Of a DNA stretch of 64,000 bases, positions 25,322 through 35,538 are shown piece after piece. The DNA comes from Anaerolineae bacterium. Its GTDB lineage: Bacteria > Chloroflexota > Anaerolineae > Aggregatilineales > J027. The stretch lies in NCBI GenBank assembly GCA_008933735.1, contig WBUL01000015.1, positions 23,235 through 87,234 of the forward strand, read 5' to 3'. A model generated the notes under the pieces. It searched no databases, was not told where the DNA came from, and saw only the letters and a list, made by a program, of their open reading frames with translations. Position 1 is the stretch's first letter; each line of letters starts with the position of its first letter. Position numbers and translations under genes: made by a program.

Positions 25322-28300
25322 GTGCTGGGTAAGTTCGTTTTTTACTTCAAACATTCGGTGAATGACCTGAAGTCAAATGGGCGGCGCACCCTGTTTGCGC
25401 TGCTTTGCATTGCAGCAGGGGTAGCGGCGATTGTCAGCCTTCAAACGCTGGGGGTGATGATTGAGGATACCCTGACAGGCAGCCTGCGCGAAAGCAACCG
25501 GGGTGATATACGCATTGTTCCTTCGCCTGGTTTTGCCGGAGATGAGGCAAACTTCAGCGAGAGTACCCGCCGCAGAGACGGGATCGTGGAGAGCGAAGAC
25601 AGCGAAGATTTTGGCTGGCAGTTTACGCCGGAAGGTCAGGAAAAACTCAAACAGTGGTTCGCAGACAATTACGAGGGCGACATTGACTTCACTTACCAGC
25701 AGGCCCTTGCTTCGAATGCCGCAATTAGTATCAGTGTTCCCGCACGGGACAGCGACAAGGGCATCGTGCAGCCCTATTTCATTGAGGCCGAACAGTACCC
25801 GTTGTTCGGTGAGATTCGGACTGAAGACGACAAACTGCTCAGTGATGTGCTCCAGGCACCGACGGATATTGTCATCAGCCGCAACCTTGCCGACGACTTA
25901 GGAGCGGAACTGGGTGACAAGATTCGACTCAGTCGGGCGACCGAAGATTTCACGCTGCGCGGTATTGTGGCTACGGATGCCGAAGGTGGTTTCGAAAACA
26001 TCCTGGGGGCAATTTTTGGCTATTACTATGTGGATGTGTCTGCGGCGCAGCTCTTTGAGGATTTAACACCCGGTCAGGCAACCGTAATTTATGTTGGATT
26101 AGATAATCCTGACAAGGTAGAGGAAGTTGATAACGCTTTCCGGAGACGTTATCCCTACCTGGGAACAGTGACCACCGTTGAGCTTGAAGAACGCAACTCC
26201 AAAATCTCCAACACGGTGAATGAACTCGTCATCATCATGGGGCTGGTGTCGATTCTGATTGGTGGCATTGGGATCGTAAATACGATGCTGGTGATCGTCA
26301 GCCGCCGGACAGTGGAAGTTGCCGTCTTAAAAACCATTGGCCTTGAACCTGAACAGGTGACCATTCTGTTCCTTATTGAGGCGATTCTGATGGGTATTGC
26401 AGGTGGCTTCCTGGGGATTTTGCTGGGATGGGCGATGGCGTTTGGCCTTAAAGGTGTTGCCGGAACCTTCGTGGCACAATCCCTGGCCTTCCGTGTTGCC
26501 CCTGAGCCTGCCTTAAACGGCTTCATCGTTGGGGTATTCATCACGGCAGTGTTCGGCTTTCTCCCGACGCTCGCCGCCGGTCAGGTGCGCCCTGCAACGG
26601 TGCTCCGACCCAGCGAAACCATTATCCCGCGCAGCGGCAGGCTTCAATCGTTTGCTGCCCTGATGCTGGTATTAGCGGCCATTAGCCTGGTGGCCCAGGG
26701 CCTCATCGGAAATCTGCTGGATTTTGGGGACGAATTTCAGCTCATCACGGGCGCGAACGGTGCAATCATCGGTGTGTTGATGAGTATCCCGATTGTGCTG
26801 GGCGGTTTTCTGGATATGAGAAAGGGCAGAAAAAGTCGCAGTTGGCCTTTCCGCCTGCTCCTCATCTGGCCCGGACTGCTGGTACTTTCGCTGGTGGGCG
26901 GCTTTGCCTTTGGCTACTTCGTGACCTCTATCATTGTTGTATCGGTCACGTTTATTCTGGTGGGCAGTCTGTATCTCCTCCTGCTGCTGCTTATCTGGGC
27001 GGTAGGCGGTGGATCGCTTTCTGAATTTCCAGTGCTCGGCGGTCTGCCCTCGGTGTTGAGGGTGCTGGCGTTCATATTTTTCCCCTTGTGGACGGCATTC
27101 ATCGTCTTTTTTGTAGTGGTGCTGAAACCGCCGACCATAGCGCTGGGGATTTTCAGTCTGTTCTTTTTCATCCACATCCCGGCGCTCATCGTCACGCTGG
27201 TGCTGCCCGCGTGGGTACTGGGTCAGCTTCTACAGCGTTATGGCTTTCTTGACCTCAAGATTTCGCTGCGGGCGATGGTCGCGGCCAAAGGACGTGGGGC
27301 GTCAATGCTCCTGGCACTGGTCATCGGGATTTTTACGCTCAGTGCTATCACGATGATGGTGGACTCGATCCTCAACATTTTTGATGAACTTCTGGTTGAC
27401 CAGATTGGGGGGAACGTATTGATCTTCCCGGCGGGCGGTGAAGACACCCTGGCACAGGTTGAAAATGTGCTTGAAAACCACCAGGGGGTTAAGAGTTACT
27501 CGGTGATACGGAATTACGAGGCGACCTTTGTTTCGCTGGTGGATGTAAGTGCCAACGAAACCCTCAAGTGGAATGACCTAGAAGAGCGGATTTTAAGCAA
27601 GGAACGGGTTGGAGATATGGGCGAAGATCTTGTGGACCAGCTTGACTTCAGCTTCAGTTCAGTGGATGCCCGCCGTCTTGATGCGAATCTGCCCGATGTG
27701 AAACTTTACAAGGGGCGCCAGCTTGATCCTCAGACTGACACTGGCCCGGATGCAGATGGCAACTGGCCCATCGTGATTTCTGCGACCCAGGCGACGATTG
27801 ACGCAGGGATTGATGTGGGGGATCTGATTACCTTCTCGATTGGCGACAGGCGTACGGATCGAATCACCTTCCACATTGTCGGAATGTTGGATAAACGTGG
27901 CGGCAGCGTTAGTGGCATTGGCTCGGACAATTATACGCTGATTGATTCTTTTGGCAGTCTCGAACCCACAGAGGTGTTTGGTGTAGCGGACATAGAAGAA
28001 AGCCAGATTCGCAGTGTAAGGCGCGAACTGGCGGAAATCCCCGGCGTTTTTGTGCTGGAGACTCGCCTGCTCAACGAACTCATCACGAGCGTCATCGACC
28101 AGTTCACCTCGTTCCCAATTCTGGTCGCGGCGCTGGCGCTGTTTACAGGCGGCATCGTGATTGCAAATGCGGTTGCCCTCTCCACTATGGAAAGGCGGCG
28201 CGAAATTGGCATCATGAAGGCCATCGGTTTACAGCGTGAACGGGTGCTGGGAATGCTGCTGCTTGAAAACAGTCTGATGGGTCTGATTGGCGGTCTGATC

Positions 28301-28495
28301 GGAGTCGGAATTGGCGTGCTGCTGCTGGCAGGTGCCCTGGTGTTTGTGTTTGAAGGCGAGCTTGGGAACACGATTCCCTATGGGACTGCCTTCATGTTAA
28401 TGGGCCTGTGCATTCTTATTGCCCTGGGTGCGGCCATTGTTTCGGTATGGGGCGCTTCTGGTGAAAAACCGCTGAATGTCCTCCGATATGAATAA
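25322..28495 (+). CDS. Large FtsX-type ABC transporter permease with duplicated core
   Basis: A 1057-aa protein starting at GTG with a GGAG site 8 nt upstream. It begins with a TM segment after KSNGRRTLFALLCIAAGVAAIVS. An outward MacB-like periplasmic-core region (about 60-290) follows, then an FtsX domain with IMGLVSILIGGIGIVNTMLV and RTVEVAVLKTIGLEPEQV. A long central set of hydrophobic segments (about 440-640) precedes a second outward domain (about 680-930), and a second FtsX domain ends the protein with ERRREIGIMKAIGLQRERV and a final DVLRYE-like NVLRYE. The duplicated plan means one polypeptide may form the whole permease with two ATPase copies. No MacA-type adaptor is encoded nearby. 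Substrate unknown. Confidence 0.92.
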   Translation: MLGKFVFYFKHSVNDLKSNGRRTLFALLCIAAGVAAIVSLQTLGVMIEDTLTGSLRESNRGDIRIVPSPGFAGDEANFSESTRRRDGIVESEDSEDFGWQFTPEGQEKLKQWFADNYEGDIDFTYQQALASNAAISISVPARDSDKGIVQPYFIEAEQYPLFGEIRTEDDKLLSDVLQAPTDIVISRNLADDLGAELGDKIRLSRATEDFTLRGIVATDAEGGFENILGAIFGYYYVDVSAAQLFEDLTPGQATVIYVGLDNPDKVEEVDNAFRRRYPYLGTVTTVELEERNSKISNTVNELVIIMGLVSILIGGIGIVNTMLVIVSRRTVEVAVLKTIGLEPEQVTILFLIEAILMGIAGGFLGILLGWAMAFGLKGVAGTFVAQSLAFRVAPEPALNGFIVGVFITAVFGFLPTLAAGQVRPATVLRPSETIIPRSGRLQSFAALMLVLAAISLVAQGLIGNLLDFGDEFQLITGANGAIIGVLMSIPIVLGGFLDMRKGRKSRSWPFRLLLIWPGLLVLSLVGGFAFGYFVTSIIVVSVTFILVGSLYLLLLLLIWAVGGGSLSEFPVLGGLPSVLRVLAFIFFPLWTAFIVFFVVVLKPPTIALGIFSLFFFIHIPALIVTLVLPAWVLGQLLQRYGFLDLKISLRAMVAAKGRGASMLLALVIGIFTLSAITMMVDSILNIFDELLVDQIGGNVLIFPAGGEDTLAQVENVLENHQGVKSYSVIRNYEATFVSLVDVSANETLKWNDLEERILSKERVGDMGEDLVDQLDFSFSSVDARRLDANLPDVKLYKGRQLDPQTDTGPDADGNWPIVISATQATIDAGIDVGDLITFSIGDRRTDRITFHIVGMLDKRGGSVSGIGSDNYTLIDSFGSLEPTEVFGVADIEESQIRSVRRELAEIPGVFVLETRLLNELITSVIDQFTSFPILVAALALFTGGIVIANAVALSTMERRREIGIMKAIGLQRERVLGMLLLENSLMGLIGGLIGVGIGVLLLAGALVFVFEGELGNTIPYGTAFMLMGLCILIALGAAIVSVWGASGEKPLNVLRYE

Positions 28496-28502
28496 TAGGA
28501 AT

Positions 28503-28528
28503 GGGCGGCGTAAAAACCGCCCGCTCTT
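28503..28528 (+). terminator. Probable terminator after the ABC exporter
   Basis: GGGCGG (28503-28508) pairs with CCGCCC (28517-28522) over an 8-nt loop, followed by a weak CTCTTT tract. It lies between convergent genes, 7 bp after the permease stop. The T-tract is poor, so efficiency is uncertain. Confidence 0.5.
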
Positions 28529-29011
28529 TCATACGATTGGTTTGACACGCTGGAACAGTAGCTGAGGTATGATTGTTCCCCCTGCAATCGCGGCGAGAAT
28601 AAAACCGGTTTTGGTGGCGTTGATCATGGTTTCTACGAGAATATCCTGACCAAAGGCCACATCTGCATCCGCGAGGTTAATAAGGCCCAGCATGGCTCGG
28701 TATGCAAATACACCCGGAACCATTGGAATGGCAGCACTCACGGTAAAAATAGCGGCGGGCGCACTGCACCTGCGTGCAAAGTAAGTGCCCAGGAAACCAA
28801 TCACCGTTGCCCCAGCCAGTGTTGCCAGTTCTATCGTTGCTCCACTTTCCATGAGGCCGGTGCGAATGGCATGACCCGCCGCGCCGCCAATCACACACCC
28901 AAACAAAGTACGTTTGGGCACATTAAACAGGATTGCAAAACCTAACGCGGCAATACCTGACCAGAAGGCATCCTGAGCGATCAACCAGGTTAAATCGAAA
29001 GTCTCTTTCAT
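28529..29011 (-). CDS. ThrE_2/YjjB-like subunit of a threonine/serine (organic acid) exporter
   Basis: A 160-aa, mostly hydrophobic protein with about five TM segments. GCVIGGAAGHAIRT, VIGFLGTYFARRCSAPAAIFTVSAAIPMVPG and the terminal ATKTGFILAAIAGGTIIPQLLF-type segment match the ThrE_2 (DUF3815) domain. In Corynebacterium ThrE both halves are one protein that exports threonine and serine; in enterobacteria the separate YjjP and YjjB form a dicarboxylate exporter. Here the halves are separate genes overlapping by 4 bp (ATGA), so they should act as one transporter. Substrate cannot be assigned. Confidence 0.87.
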   Translation of the reverse strand: MKETFDLTWLIAQDAFWSGIAALGFAILFNVPKRTLFGCVIGGAAGHAIRTGLMESGATIELATLAGATVIGFLGTYFARRCSAPAAIFTVSAAIPMVPGVFAYRAMLGLINLADADVAFGQDILVETMINATKTGFILAAIAGGTIIPQLLFQRVKPIV

Positions 29012-29814
29012 AGCCCTTCAACCCCCATCAACCGCATGGCGATAAGGAGTCCCAGCGCGATGCACAGGGCAATGATTCCTCCTGTTACGCCGCGCACCAG
29101 CCCCATGACGACATACCCATTGATAACATCTTCCGCCGCGTTTATCAGAGGGACGCCAGGGACAAGCAGCAGCACCGAGGCCGCCAGCGCGATCTGCGGT
29201 TCTTTGCCTATGTTATACCGGGTGGCAAGGCTGGCGATCAGCCCGGCGATTAAAGCTGTCACGATGACCACGAGGAATGAATTGAAAAATCGTCGATTCA
29301 ATTCCTGCCGGACGTACATAGCGGTCGAGGAGGCTGCAAAAGTGATCGCCATTACCGGGAAATCGCCTCCAAACAGCCGCGCAAAGGCCGCACAGGCCAG
29401 CCCAACCATTGCGACAACTGTCCAGCGGTGGTAATTGTGGGGGAGGGCATCCAGTTTTTCGAGCTCTGCCCGCAGTTGGAAACGGTCCAGTTCGCCAATT
29501 TCCACCCGCCGTGAAATGCTATTGACCGCGTCGATCAGATGCATATTGACCCCAATTCGCACGATTCTCCGAATTTTGGTACGGAAGTCATCACCACTGA
29601 TCGTTGTCACCACAATCGCGTTAGGAGAAACAAAAATATCCATCCAATTGCAGCCCAACCCGGTGCCGATACGATGAACTGTTTCCTCGACACGCTGGCT
29701 GTCCGCGCCATTTTGCAGAAGCATTTGCCCTGCCCACAACGCCACATCGATTACATCGCGCAGTGTTTCGTATTCCAATATGGCCGTTGAACCAGTACGA
29801 ATGACCACGTGCAT
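29008..29814 (-). CDS. ThrE/YjjP-like subunit of a threonine/serine (organic acid) exporter
   Basis: A 268-aa protein matching the ThrE N-terminal (DUF1212) domain. The soluble start contains ALWAGQMLLQNGADSQRVEETV and FVSPNAIVVTTI, both typical. Five TM segments follow from about 128 (VVAMVGLACAAFARLFGG, LLVPGVPLINAAEDVING, VTGGIIALCIALGLLIAMRL). The ATG at 29814 is only 2 nt from the AAGGAG site; an in-frame GTG at 29808 sits 8 nt away and may be the true start. It is the upstream partner of the YjjB-like gene (4-bp overlap). Together they should form one inner-membrane exporter. Confidence 0.88.
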   Translation of the reverse strand: MHVVIRTGSTAILEYETLRDVIDVALWAGQMLLQNGADSQRVEETVHRIGTGLGCNWMDIFVSPNAIVVTTISGDDFRTKIRRIVRIGVNMHLIDAVNSISRRVEIGELDRFQLRAELEKLDALPHNYHRWTVVAMVGLACAAFARLFGGDFPVMAITFAASSTAMYVRQELNRRFFNSFLVVIVTALIAGLIASLATRYNIGKEPQIALAASVLLLVPGVPLINAAEDVINGYVVMGLVRGVTGGIIALCIALGLLIAMRLMGVEGL

Positions 29815-29907
29815 CTCTCCTTTCGTACTGTAACCGTCAACACTCTAGCAGGGGAAAATTTTAGTGTGAAGGGACAGACAGCATCATTTTTTTATTCAAA
29901 ATGCCAG

Positions 29908-31338
29908 TTAAAAGCCCTTGCTTTTGGCTTCGTTCCAGAGTAGATCCATTTCCGCCAGGGTCATGTCTTTCAGATTCCGTCCTGCATATTGTTCGATGTA
30001 CTCAAAACGGCGGCGGAAGCGCTGGTTCGCCGCTCGCAGGGCAATTTCCGGCTCGACTTCCAACCAGCGGGCCAGATTCACAACCGCGAATAACAGATCG
30101 CCAATTTCATTAGTGCGCTCATCTGGGTTATCAGCATGGCGGATTTCCTCGATCTCTTCGAGTACTTTCTCATACACAGGCGCGATGTCACCCCAATCAA
30201 AACCAACTTTGGCCGCTTTTTTCTGGTATTTGTAGGCCTGTATCAGGGCGGGTAGTGCGGCTGGAAGTCCCTCTAGTAATGATTTCGGCTGGTCACCATT
30301 GTTAGTTTTTTCGGCCTGTTTCTGCGTTTCCCAGACGCGGTTTAAATCACTCACCGTTTTCACCTCCACGTCGCCCCAGACGTGCGGATGCCGCCGCACA
30401 ATTTTGTCACTGATGCCCGCCAGAATATCCGCCATTGTGAAATGCCCCTCTTCAATGGCGACCTGGCTGTGCAGCACCACCTGAAGCAGCAAATCGCCCA
30501 GTTCTTCGCACAGAGCAGTCATATCCTCTTTGTCCAGCGCGTCCAGCACCTCATATGTCTCTTCCATCAGATAGGGGCGCAGACTCAGGTGGGTTTGTTC
30601 TTTGTCCCAGGGACAGCCATCCGGGGCACGCAGATGGGCGATGATGTCCTGGAAATATTCAAAGCTGCTGGCTCGATGTAAAGGAGGAAGATACAGAGTC
30701 GTTAAATGCGCGATGTGAGGGCTGCGGTCAATTTCGTACAGGGCGAGACTTTCTCGAATCCCGTCAGGTAACCCTGCCCTGTGCAGCAAAACCACCGGAT
30801 GTTCATCGGGGTACTGGTTCATCAGCGTTAATTTCACGTCAGAGGCGACCGCCTTGCTGTAGACCTGACCAATCAATGCTGGCTGGTCGGGATTCAAGGG
30901 TGGGTGGTGCATCTGGGCAATTTCCGCCGCATCATGAATTTGCAGCCCCGCCATTGCATCAATGCTTAGTAATTTGAGTGATGGCTCTATAAAACTCATC
31001 CCATCAACGATTTCTACAGGAATTTCACCCGCTTTTTGCAGCAGCAGGGTCACTGTTTGTTCTCCCACCAGTGGATGCCCTGGCACAGCATAGGCGACTT
31101 CCTCATGTTCTTGTACCATCTGTAAAACATGCCCGGCAATCGTTTCATACAGACTTTCAAAATTGTTAGCGGTTTCGTACAGCCCATCGAAGCTCTCATA
31201 ATCGCGCTGAATTGCTGCCACTGCGGGGTGACGCGCTGTGCGGAGGTAAAGATGTTTAGCTTCGTGCAAAATACGCCACGCACGGCGGGTGATGTCATCT
31301 TCATGTCCGGGGCCCAATCCTACAATTGTCAGTTTCAT
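29908..31338 (-). CDS. mazG: YabN-type MazG nucleoside triphosphate pyrophosphohydrolase
   Basis: A 476-aa fusion. Residues about 1-220 are a tetrapyrrole-methylase-like domain (MKLTIVGLGPGHEDDITRRA at the SAM-site loop, YAVPGHPLVGEQTV). The rest is a MazG domain: CPWDKEQTHLSLRPYLMEETYE with the metal-binding EExxE-type residues, ELGDLLLQVVLHSQ (second acidic helix), and a second, more degenerate MazG repeat at NEIGDLLFAVVNLARWLEVEP. MazG hydrolyses non-canonical NTPs to NMP and pyrophosphate and so cleans the nucleotide pool. The same fusion occurs in Bacillus YabN, where the methylase half has no proven substrate. The start is supported by the conserved N-terminus. It overlaps the upstream methyltransferase gene by 4 bp. 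Confidence 0.94.
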   Translation of the reverse strand: MKLTIVGLGPGHEDDITRRAWRILHEAKHLYLRTARHPAVAAIQRDYESFDGLYETANNFESLYETIAGHVLQMVQEHEEVAYAVPGHPLVGEQTVTLLLQKAGEIPVEIVDGMSFIEPSLKLLSIDAMAGLQIHDAAEIAQMHHPPLNPDQPALIGQVYSKAVASDVKLTLMNQYPDEHPVVLLHRAGLPDGIRESLALYEIDRSPHIAHLTTLYLPPLHRASSFEYFQDIIAHLRAPDGCPWDKEQTHLSLRPYLMEETYEVLDALDKEDMTALCEELGDLLLQVVLHSQVAIEEGHFTMADILAGISDKIVRRHPHVWGDVEVKTVSDLNRVWETQKQAEKTNNGDQPKSLLEGLPAALPALIQAYKYQKKAAKVGFDWGDIAPVYEKVLEEIEEIRHADNPDERTNEIGDLLFAVVNLARWLEVEPEIALRAANQRFRRRFEYIEQYAGRNLKDMTLAEMDLLWNEAKSKGF

Positions 31339-32091
31339 ATTTTTTGAAGCTCCAACCAGTAGTGGTCTGCTAGCACGGGCGGTGCAAGGCGACTTTCCAG
31401 ATTCATAAGCAAATTCATCAGTGTTGGCCGGGTCTCAATCACCGGAAAAATGTCGGATGGCGGTAAAAATACACCCAAACCTGTTTTTCGGACAGGTGAG
31501 AAAACCGGTGCAAATGCCTGGGCAAGCTGTCTCGATGAGGGGTAATAGACCGTAAAAGGATTTCCATCGTGCACCTGGGCCGTACTTTTCCCTGACCAAC
31601 GCCGCGTGGCGGTGCGCCAATCCAGATGGAAACCATGCCATAGGGTTTCCCACAGGCAGAATCTACCCATGACTCCAAAGGCCAGATAAGCCTGTGCGGT
31701 GGTTTTTTGCTCCAGAAAATCTGCCAGCGGTTTCCAGTGATGGGTGCAGTTTAGCGGCCCAAAATTGCTGTATACGCCGTCAAATATGCTATCGAGCTTC
31801 CAGTTTTGAGGGTCGTTCAGATCGAAATGATGGAAGGTTGCTGTGAGTCCGGCAGCGAGGATTTTTTGCGCGGCCACAGCCAGCATGACGAGACTGGCGT
31901 CGGTAGCAACGACTTCTACACCGCGCTGTGCCAGATGGAGCGCGTCCTCACCCGTGCCACAGCCAATTTCAAGAACACGCATGCCAGGGGAAAACAGGGC
32001 ATCAAGGCGCTGCCAGACTCTTGCCCGCAGCCATTGGGCAATCGCGGAATGCGTAAATTCAGCATCATACGTGCGGGCAAGACGATCAAAG

Positions 32092-33430
<1,339 letters not shown>

Positions 33431-33453
33431 TCAGAGAAAAAGGAGCCATCCTT

Positions 33454-33657
33454 ATGGACGGGCGTAGCCGCAGCGATATTCAACCCGGTATGGAAGTGTA
33501 TATAGTCCTAAAACAAGATCAGCGCACCGGAAAACTGACCAGAGGTATTGTTCAAAACATCCTGACCAAGTCGTCATATCACCCACACGGCATCAAAGTG
33601 CGCCTCCAGGATGGGCAGGTTGGGCGAGTTCAGAAGTTTGTGTCGGATACGCGATGA
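33454..33657 (+). CDS. YwbE-family small protein (DUF2196)
   Basis: A 67-aa basic protein. It reads RSDIQPGMEVYIVLKQDQRTG, then LTRGIVQNILTKSSYHPHGIKVRL and GQVGRVQKFV, which is the full YwbE/DUF2196 pattern. Members are small beta-barrel proteins of unknown role, possibly RNA- or protein-binding. The ATG at 33454 has an AGGAG site 9 nt upstream. The stop overlaps the next gene as ATGA. It is divergent from the epimerase gene (116-bp gap) and begins a plus-strand unit with a HEIGH-motif membrane protein and a Wzm permease. Confidence 0.85.
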   Translation: MDGRSRSDIQPGMEVYIVLKQDQRTGKLTRGIVQNILTKSSYHPHGIKVRLQDGQVGRVQKFVSDTR

Positions 33658-34442
33658 TTGGTCTGCTGCTGGTTACTGCCGGAATGGGAGTCATCGGATT
33701 AATTTCGTTGGGGGTGGCGGCAGAAGTGCGCCGTCAGACCTTTAATGGCCTGCTGCGTGATATTGTATACGGCCTGCGGAACTTTATCTCTGCCTGTGGA
33801 TATGTACGGCGGCATCATCCCAACCCCTCCCTGGCAGTGTTAGAAACGATTTTCTGGCTGTTGATGCTGTTCCCTCTGTTCGATAATGTGTTGAATCCCC
33901 GCAGCGGAAATACGGCTGCCTGGGTGTGGTATCTGACCATTGGCCCGCACGAAATTGGGCATGTGATATGTCTCCCTTTTGGGCGTTTTATCTCCGTCGC
34001 AGGTGGATCAATCTGGCAGGTACTATTCTGGGCGGGCCTCGGTACATTTGTCCTGCTGGTACGACACCGCATAGGAACAGCCATGCTCATGTGGCTGATC
34101 GCCGGACATAGTTTTATCAATCTTTCTGTTTATATTCGTGATGCCCGTGCCCGCGATCTGGATCTGCTGTTTGGATTGGATAAGGACGCGCACGATTGGT
34201 GGAATCTGCTGCGCTGGACTGGCTTGCTGGAATACGACTATATCCTTGCAGATATGGCCGTTGTGATAGGGATCATCGTTGTTCTGGCAGCGATTATGGT
34301 GGCGCTGCTGTGCACCTGGTTTTTACCGCGCACAGGTCAGCCGCGTTTCCGGGGGTTTGGGGGGACGGCGCTGGTGCAGGCTGTCCGTCAGGCGGGGTAT
34401 GCCTCTCGTGAAGATGTGGTTTTTGGTGAAATTGTGAGATGA
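33654..34442 (+). CDS. Integral membrane protein with HEIGH motif (M50-like)
   Basis: A 262-aa protein with five or six TM segments. His99-Glu100-x-x-His103 (HEIGH) lies at the start of a membrane helix in WYLTIGPHEIGHVICLPFG, followed by GRFISVAGGSIWQVLFW. HExxH at the membrane edge, followed by a Gly-rich loop, is the layout of site-2 (M50) zinc proteases. A further His in LIAGHSFINLSVYIRDARA could be a ligand. It lacks an obvious PDZ domain and a clear NxxPxxxxDG motif, so it may be a diverged, possibly inactive relative. It overlaps YwbE and the Wzm-like gene by 4 bp on either side, so expression is tightly linked to polysaccharide export. Proteolytic activity is inferred, not shown. Confidence 0.7.
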   Translation: MIGLLLVTAGMGVIGLISLGVAAEVRRQTFNGLLRDIVYGLRNFISACGYVRRHHPNPSLAVLETIFWLLMLFPLFDNVLNPRSGNTAAWVWYLTIGPHEIGHVICLPFGRFISVAGGSIWQVLFWAGLGTFVLLVRHRIGTAMLMWLIAGHSFINLSVYIRDARARDLDLLFGLDKDAHDWWNLLRWTGLLEYDYILADMAVVIGIIVVLAAIMVALLCTWFLPRTGQPRFRGFGGTALVQAVRQAGYASREDVVFGEIVR

Positions 34443-35251
34443 AAGAAATCACCCCTTCCAGGGGATGGCCTGCTCCCAACTTCAAAGAGCTCTGGGAATA
34501 CCGCGAGCTGCTGTATTTCTTAACGTGGCGTGATGTTAAAGTCCGTTATAAACAAACCGTGCTGGGAATAGCGTGGGCGGTGATTCAGCCTGTCAGCACG
34601 ATGATTGTTTTCAGCATTTTTTTTGGCCGTCTGGCAGAAATTCCCTCTGACGGCATTCCTTATCCTGTATTCAGCTATGCGGCGCTGGTACCCTGGACAT
34701 TTTTTAGCAATGGTTTGCGACAGTCATCGGAGAGTCTTGTTCTGAATACGACCCTCATTACCCGTGTGTATTTTCCCCGGCTGATTATTCCGCTGTCCGC
34801 GATTTTATCCGGCGTGGTGGATTTTGTACTGGCTTTTGGCGTGCTGTTGGGGATGGTGCTGGCCTATGGAATTGTGCCCACAGGAAACCTCCTGTTTCTG
34901 CCGTTTTTTATGCTGCTTGCGGCGGTAACAGCGCTGGGGGTAGGCATCTGGATGGCCGCTTTGAACGTACAGTTTCGGGATGTGCGCTATACGGTGCCAT
35001 TTTTGATCCAGTTGTGGTTGTTTATTACCCCGATTGCCTATCCCAGCAGTCTGCTGGATACCCCCTGGCGCACGATCTATGGGCTGAATCCGATGGTCGG
35101 TGTAGTGGAAGGGGTACGCTGGTCGCTGCTGGGCACGGATACTGCACCCCAGTCGATCTTTCTGGCATCCACGCTGGTTGCATTGGGGCTGCTCATAACC
35201 GGGCTCCTGTATTTCAAGCGGATGGAAATCACCTTTGCAGATGTCATTTAG
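34439..35251 (+). CDS. wzm: Wzm-type ABC-2 permease for polysaccharide export
   Basis: A 270-aa permease with six TM segments. The N-terminal amphipathic region FKELWEYRELLYFLTWRDVKVRYKQTVLG and WAVIQPVSTMIVFSIFFG are diagnostic of Wzm/KpsM/TagG-like exporters, as is the loop LVLNTTLITRVYFPRLIIPL. It would form the channel that moves undecaprenyl-linked O-antigen-like, teichoic or capsular chains across the membrane. Its ATPase, a Wzt-type protein with a C-terminal extension, is at 41046-42281, about 5.8 kb downstream on the same strand, with a sugar-import operon in between. It overlaps the HEIGH-protein gene by 4 bp. Confidence 0.93.
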   Translation: MKEITPSRGWPAPNFKELWEYRELLYFLTWRDVKVRYKQTVLGIAWAVIQPVSTMIVFSIFFGRLAEIPSDGIPYPVFSYAALVPWTFFSNGLRQSSESLVLNTTLITRVYFPRLIIPLSAILSGVVDFVLAFGVLLGMVLAYGIVPTGNLLFLPFFMLLAAVTALGVGIWMAALNVQFRDVRYTVPFLIQLWLFITPIAYPSSLLDTPWRTIYGLNPMVGVVEGVRWSLLGTDTAPQSIFLASTLVALGLLITGLLYFKRMEITFADVI

Positions 35252-35282
35252 CACAAATTATTAAATCGGTTTAGCGAATTCA

Positions 35283-35310
35283 TTGACAGCCCCTTTCGGC
35301 GAACTATAAT
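35283..35310 (+). promoter_or_regulatory. Consensus promoter of the malE-like operon
   Basis: TTGACA (35283-35288) and TATAAT (35305-35310) with a 16-bp spacer are both perfect sigma-70 consensus boxes. They are 229 bp upstream of the malE ATG, leaving a leader of about 220 nt. This promoter uncouples the sugar-import genes from the upstream wzm unit. Confidence 0.8.
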
Positions 35311-35373
35311 TGTAGAAAATATTCGTTCTGAAACATGGGCAAAAACTCCTCTTATTTACCTTTTTCCACTGTG

Positions 35374-35387
35374 TACGGACAACCGTA
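35374..35387. promoter_or_regulatory. Small palindrome in the malE leader
   Basis: TACGG-ACAA-CCGTA lies about 57 nt after the predicted transcription start. It could be a sugar-responsive operator (roadblock position) or a leader hairpin. There is no direct evidence for either, and no regulator gene is encoded next to it. Confidence 0.35.
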
Positions 35388-35538
35388 TAGAGTCGTCTGC
35401 GTTGTGCGGAGTTGATGGCTGTGTTGAATCAATCAAAGGAGTTGGGTGGACATCACGATTTGGGATAGCATTTTTACAAGGAGTGGCAGCTTGCTGTCAT
35501 TCGCAATGAATAACCTTAAGTAGTGGAGAGTTTAGAAA

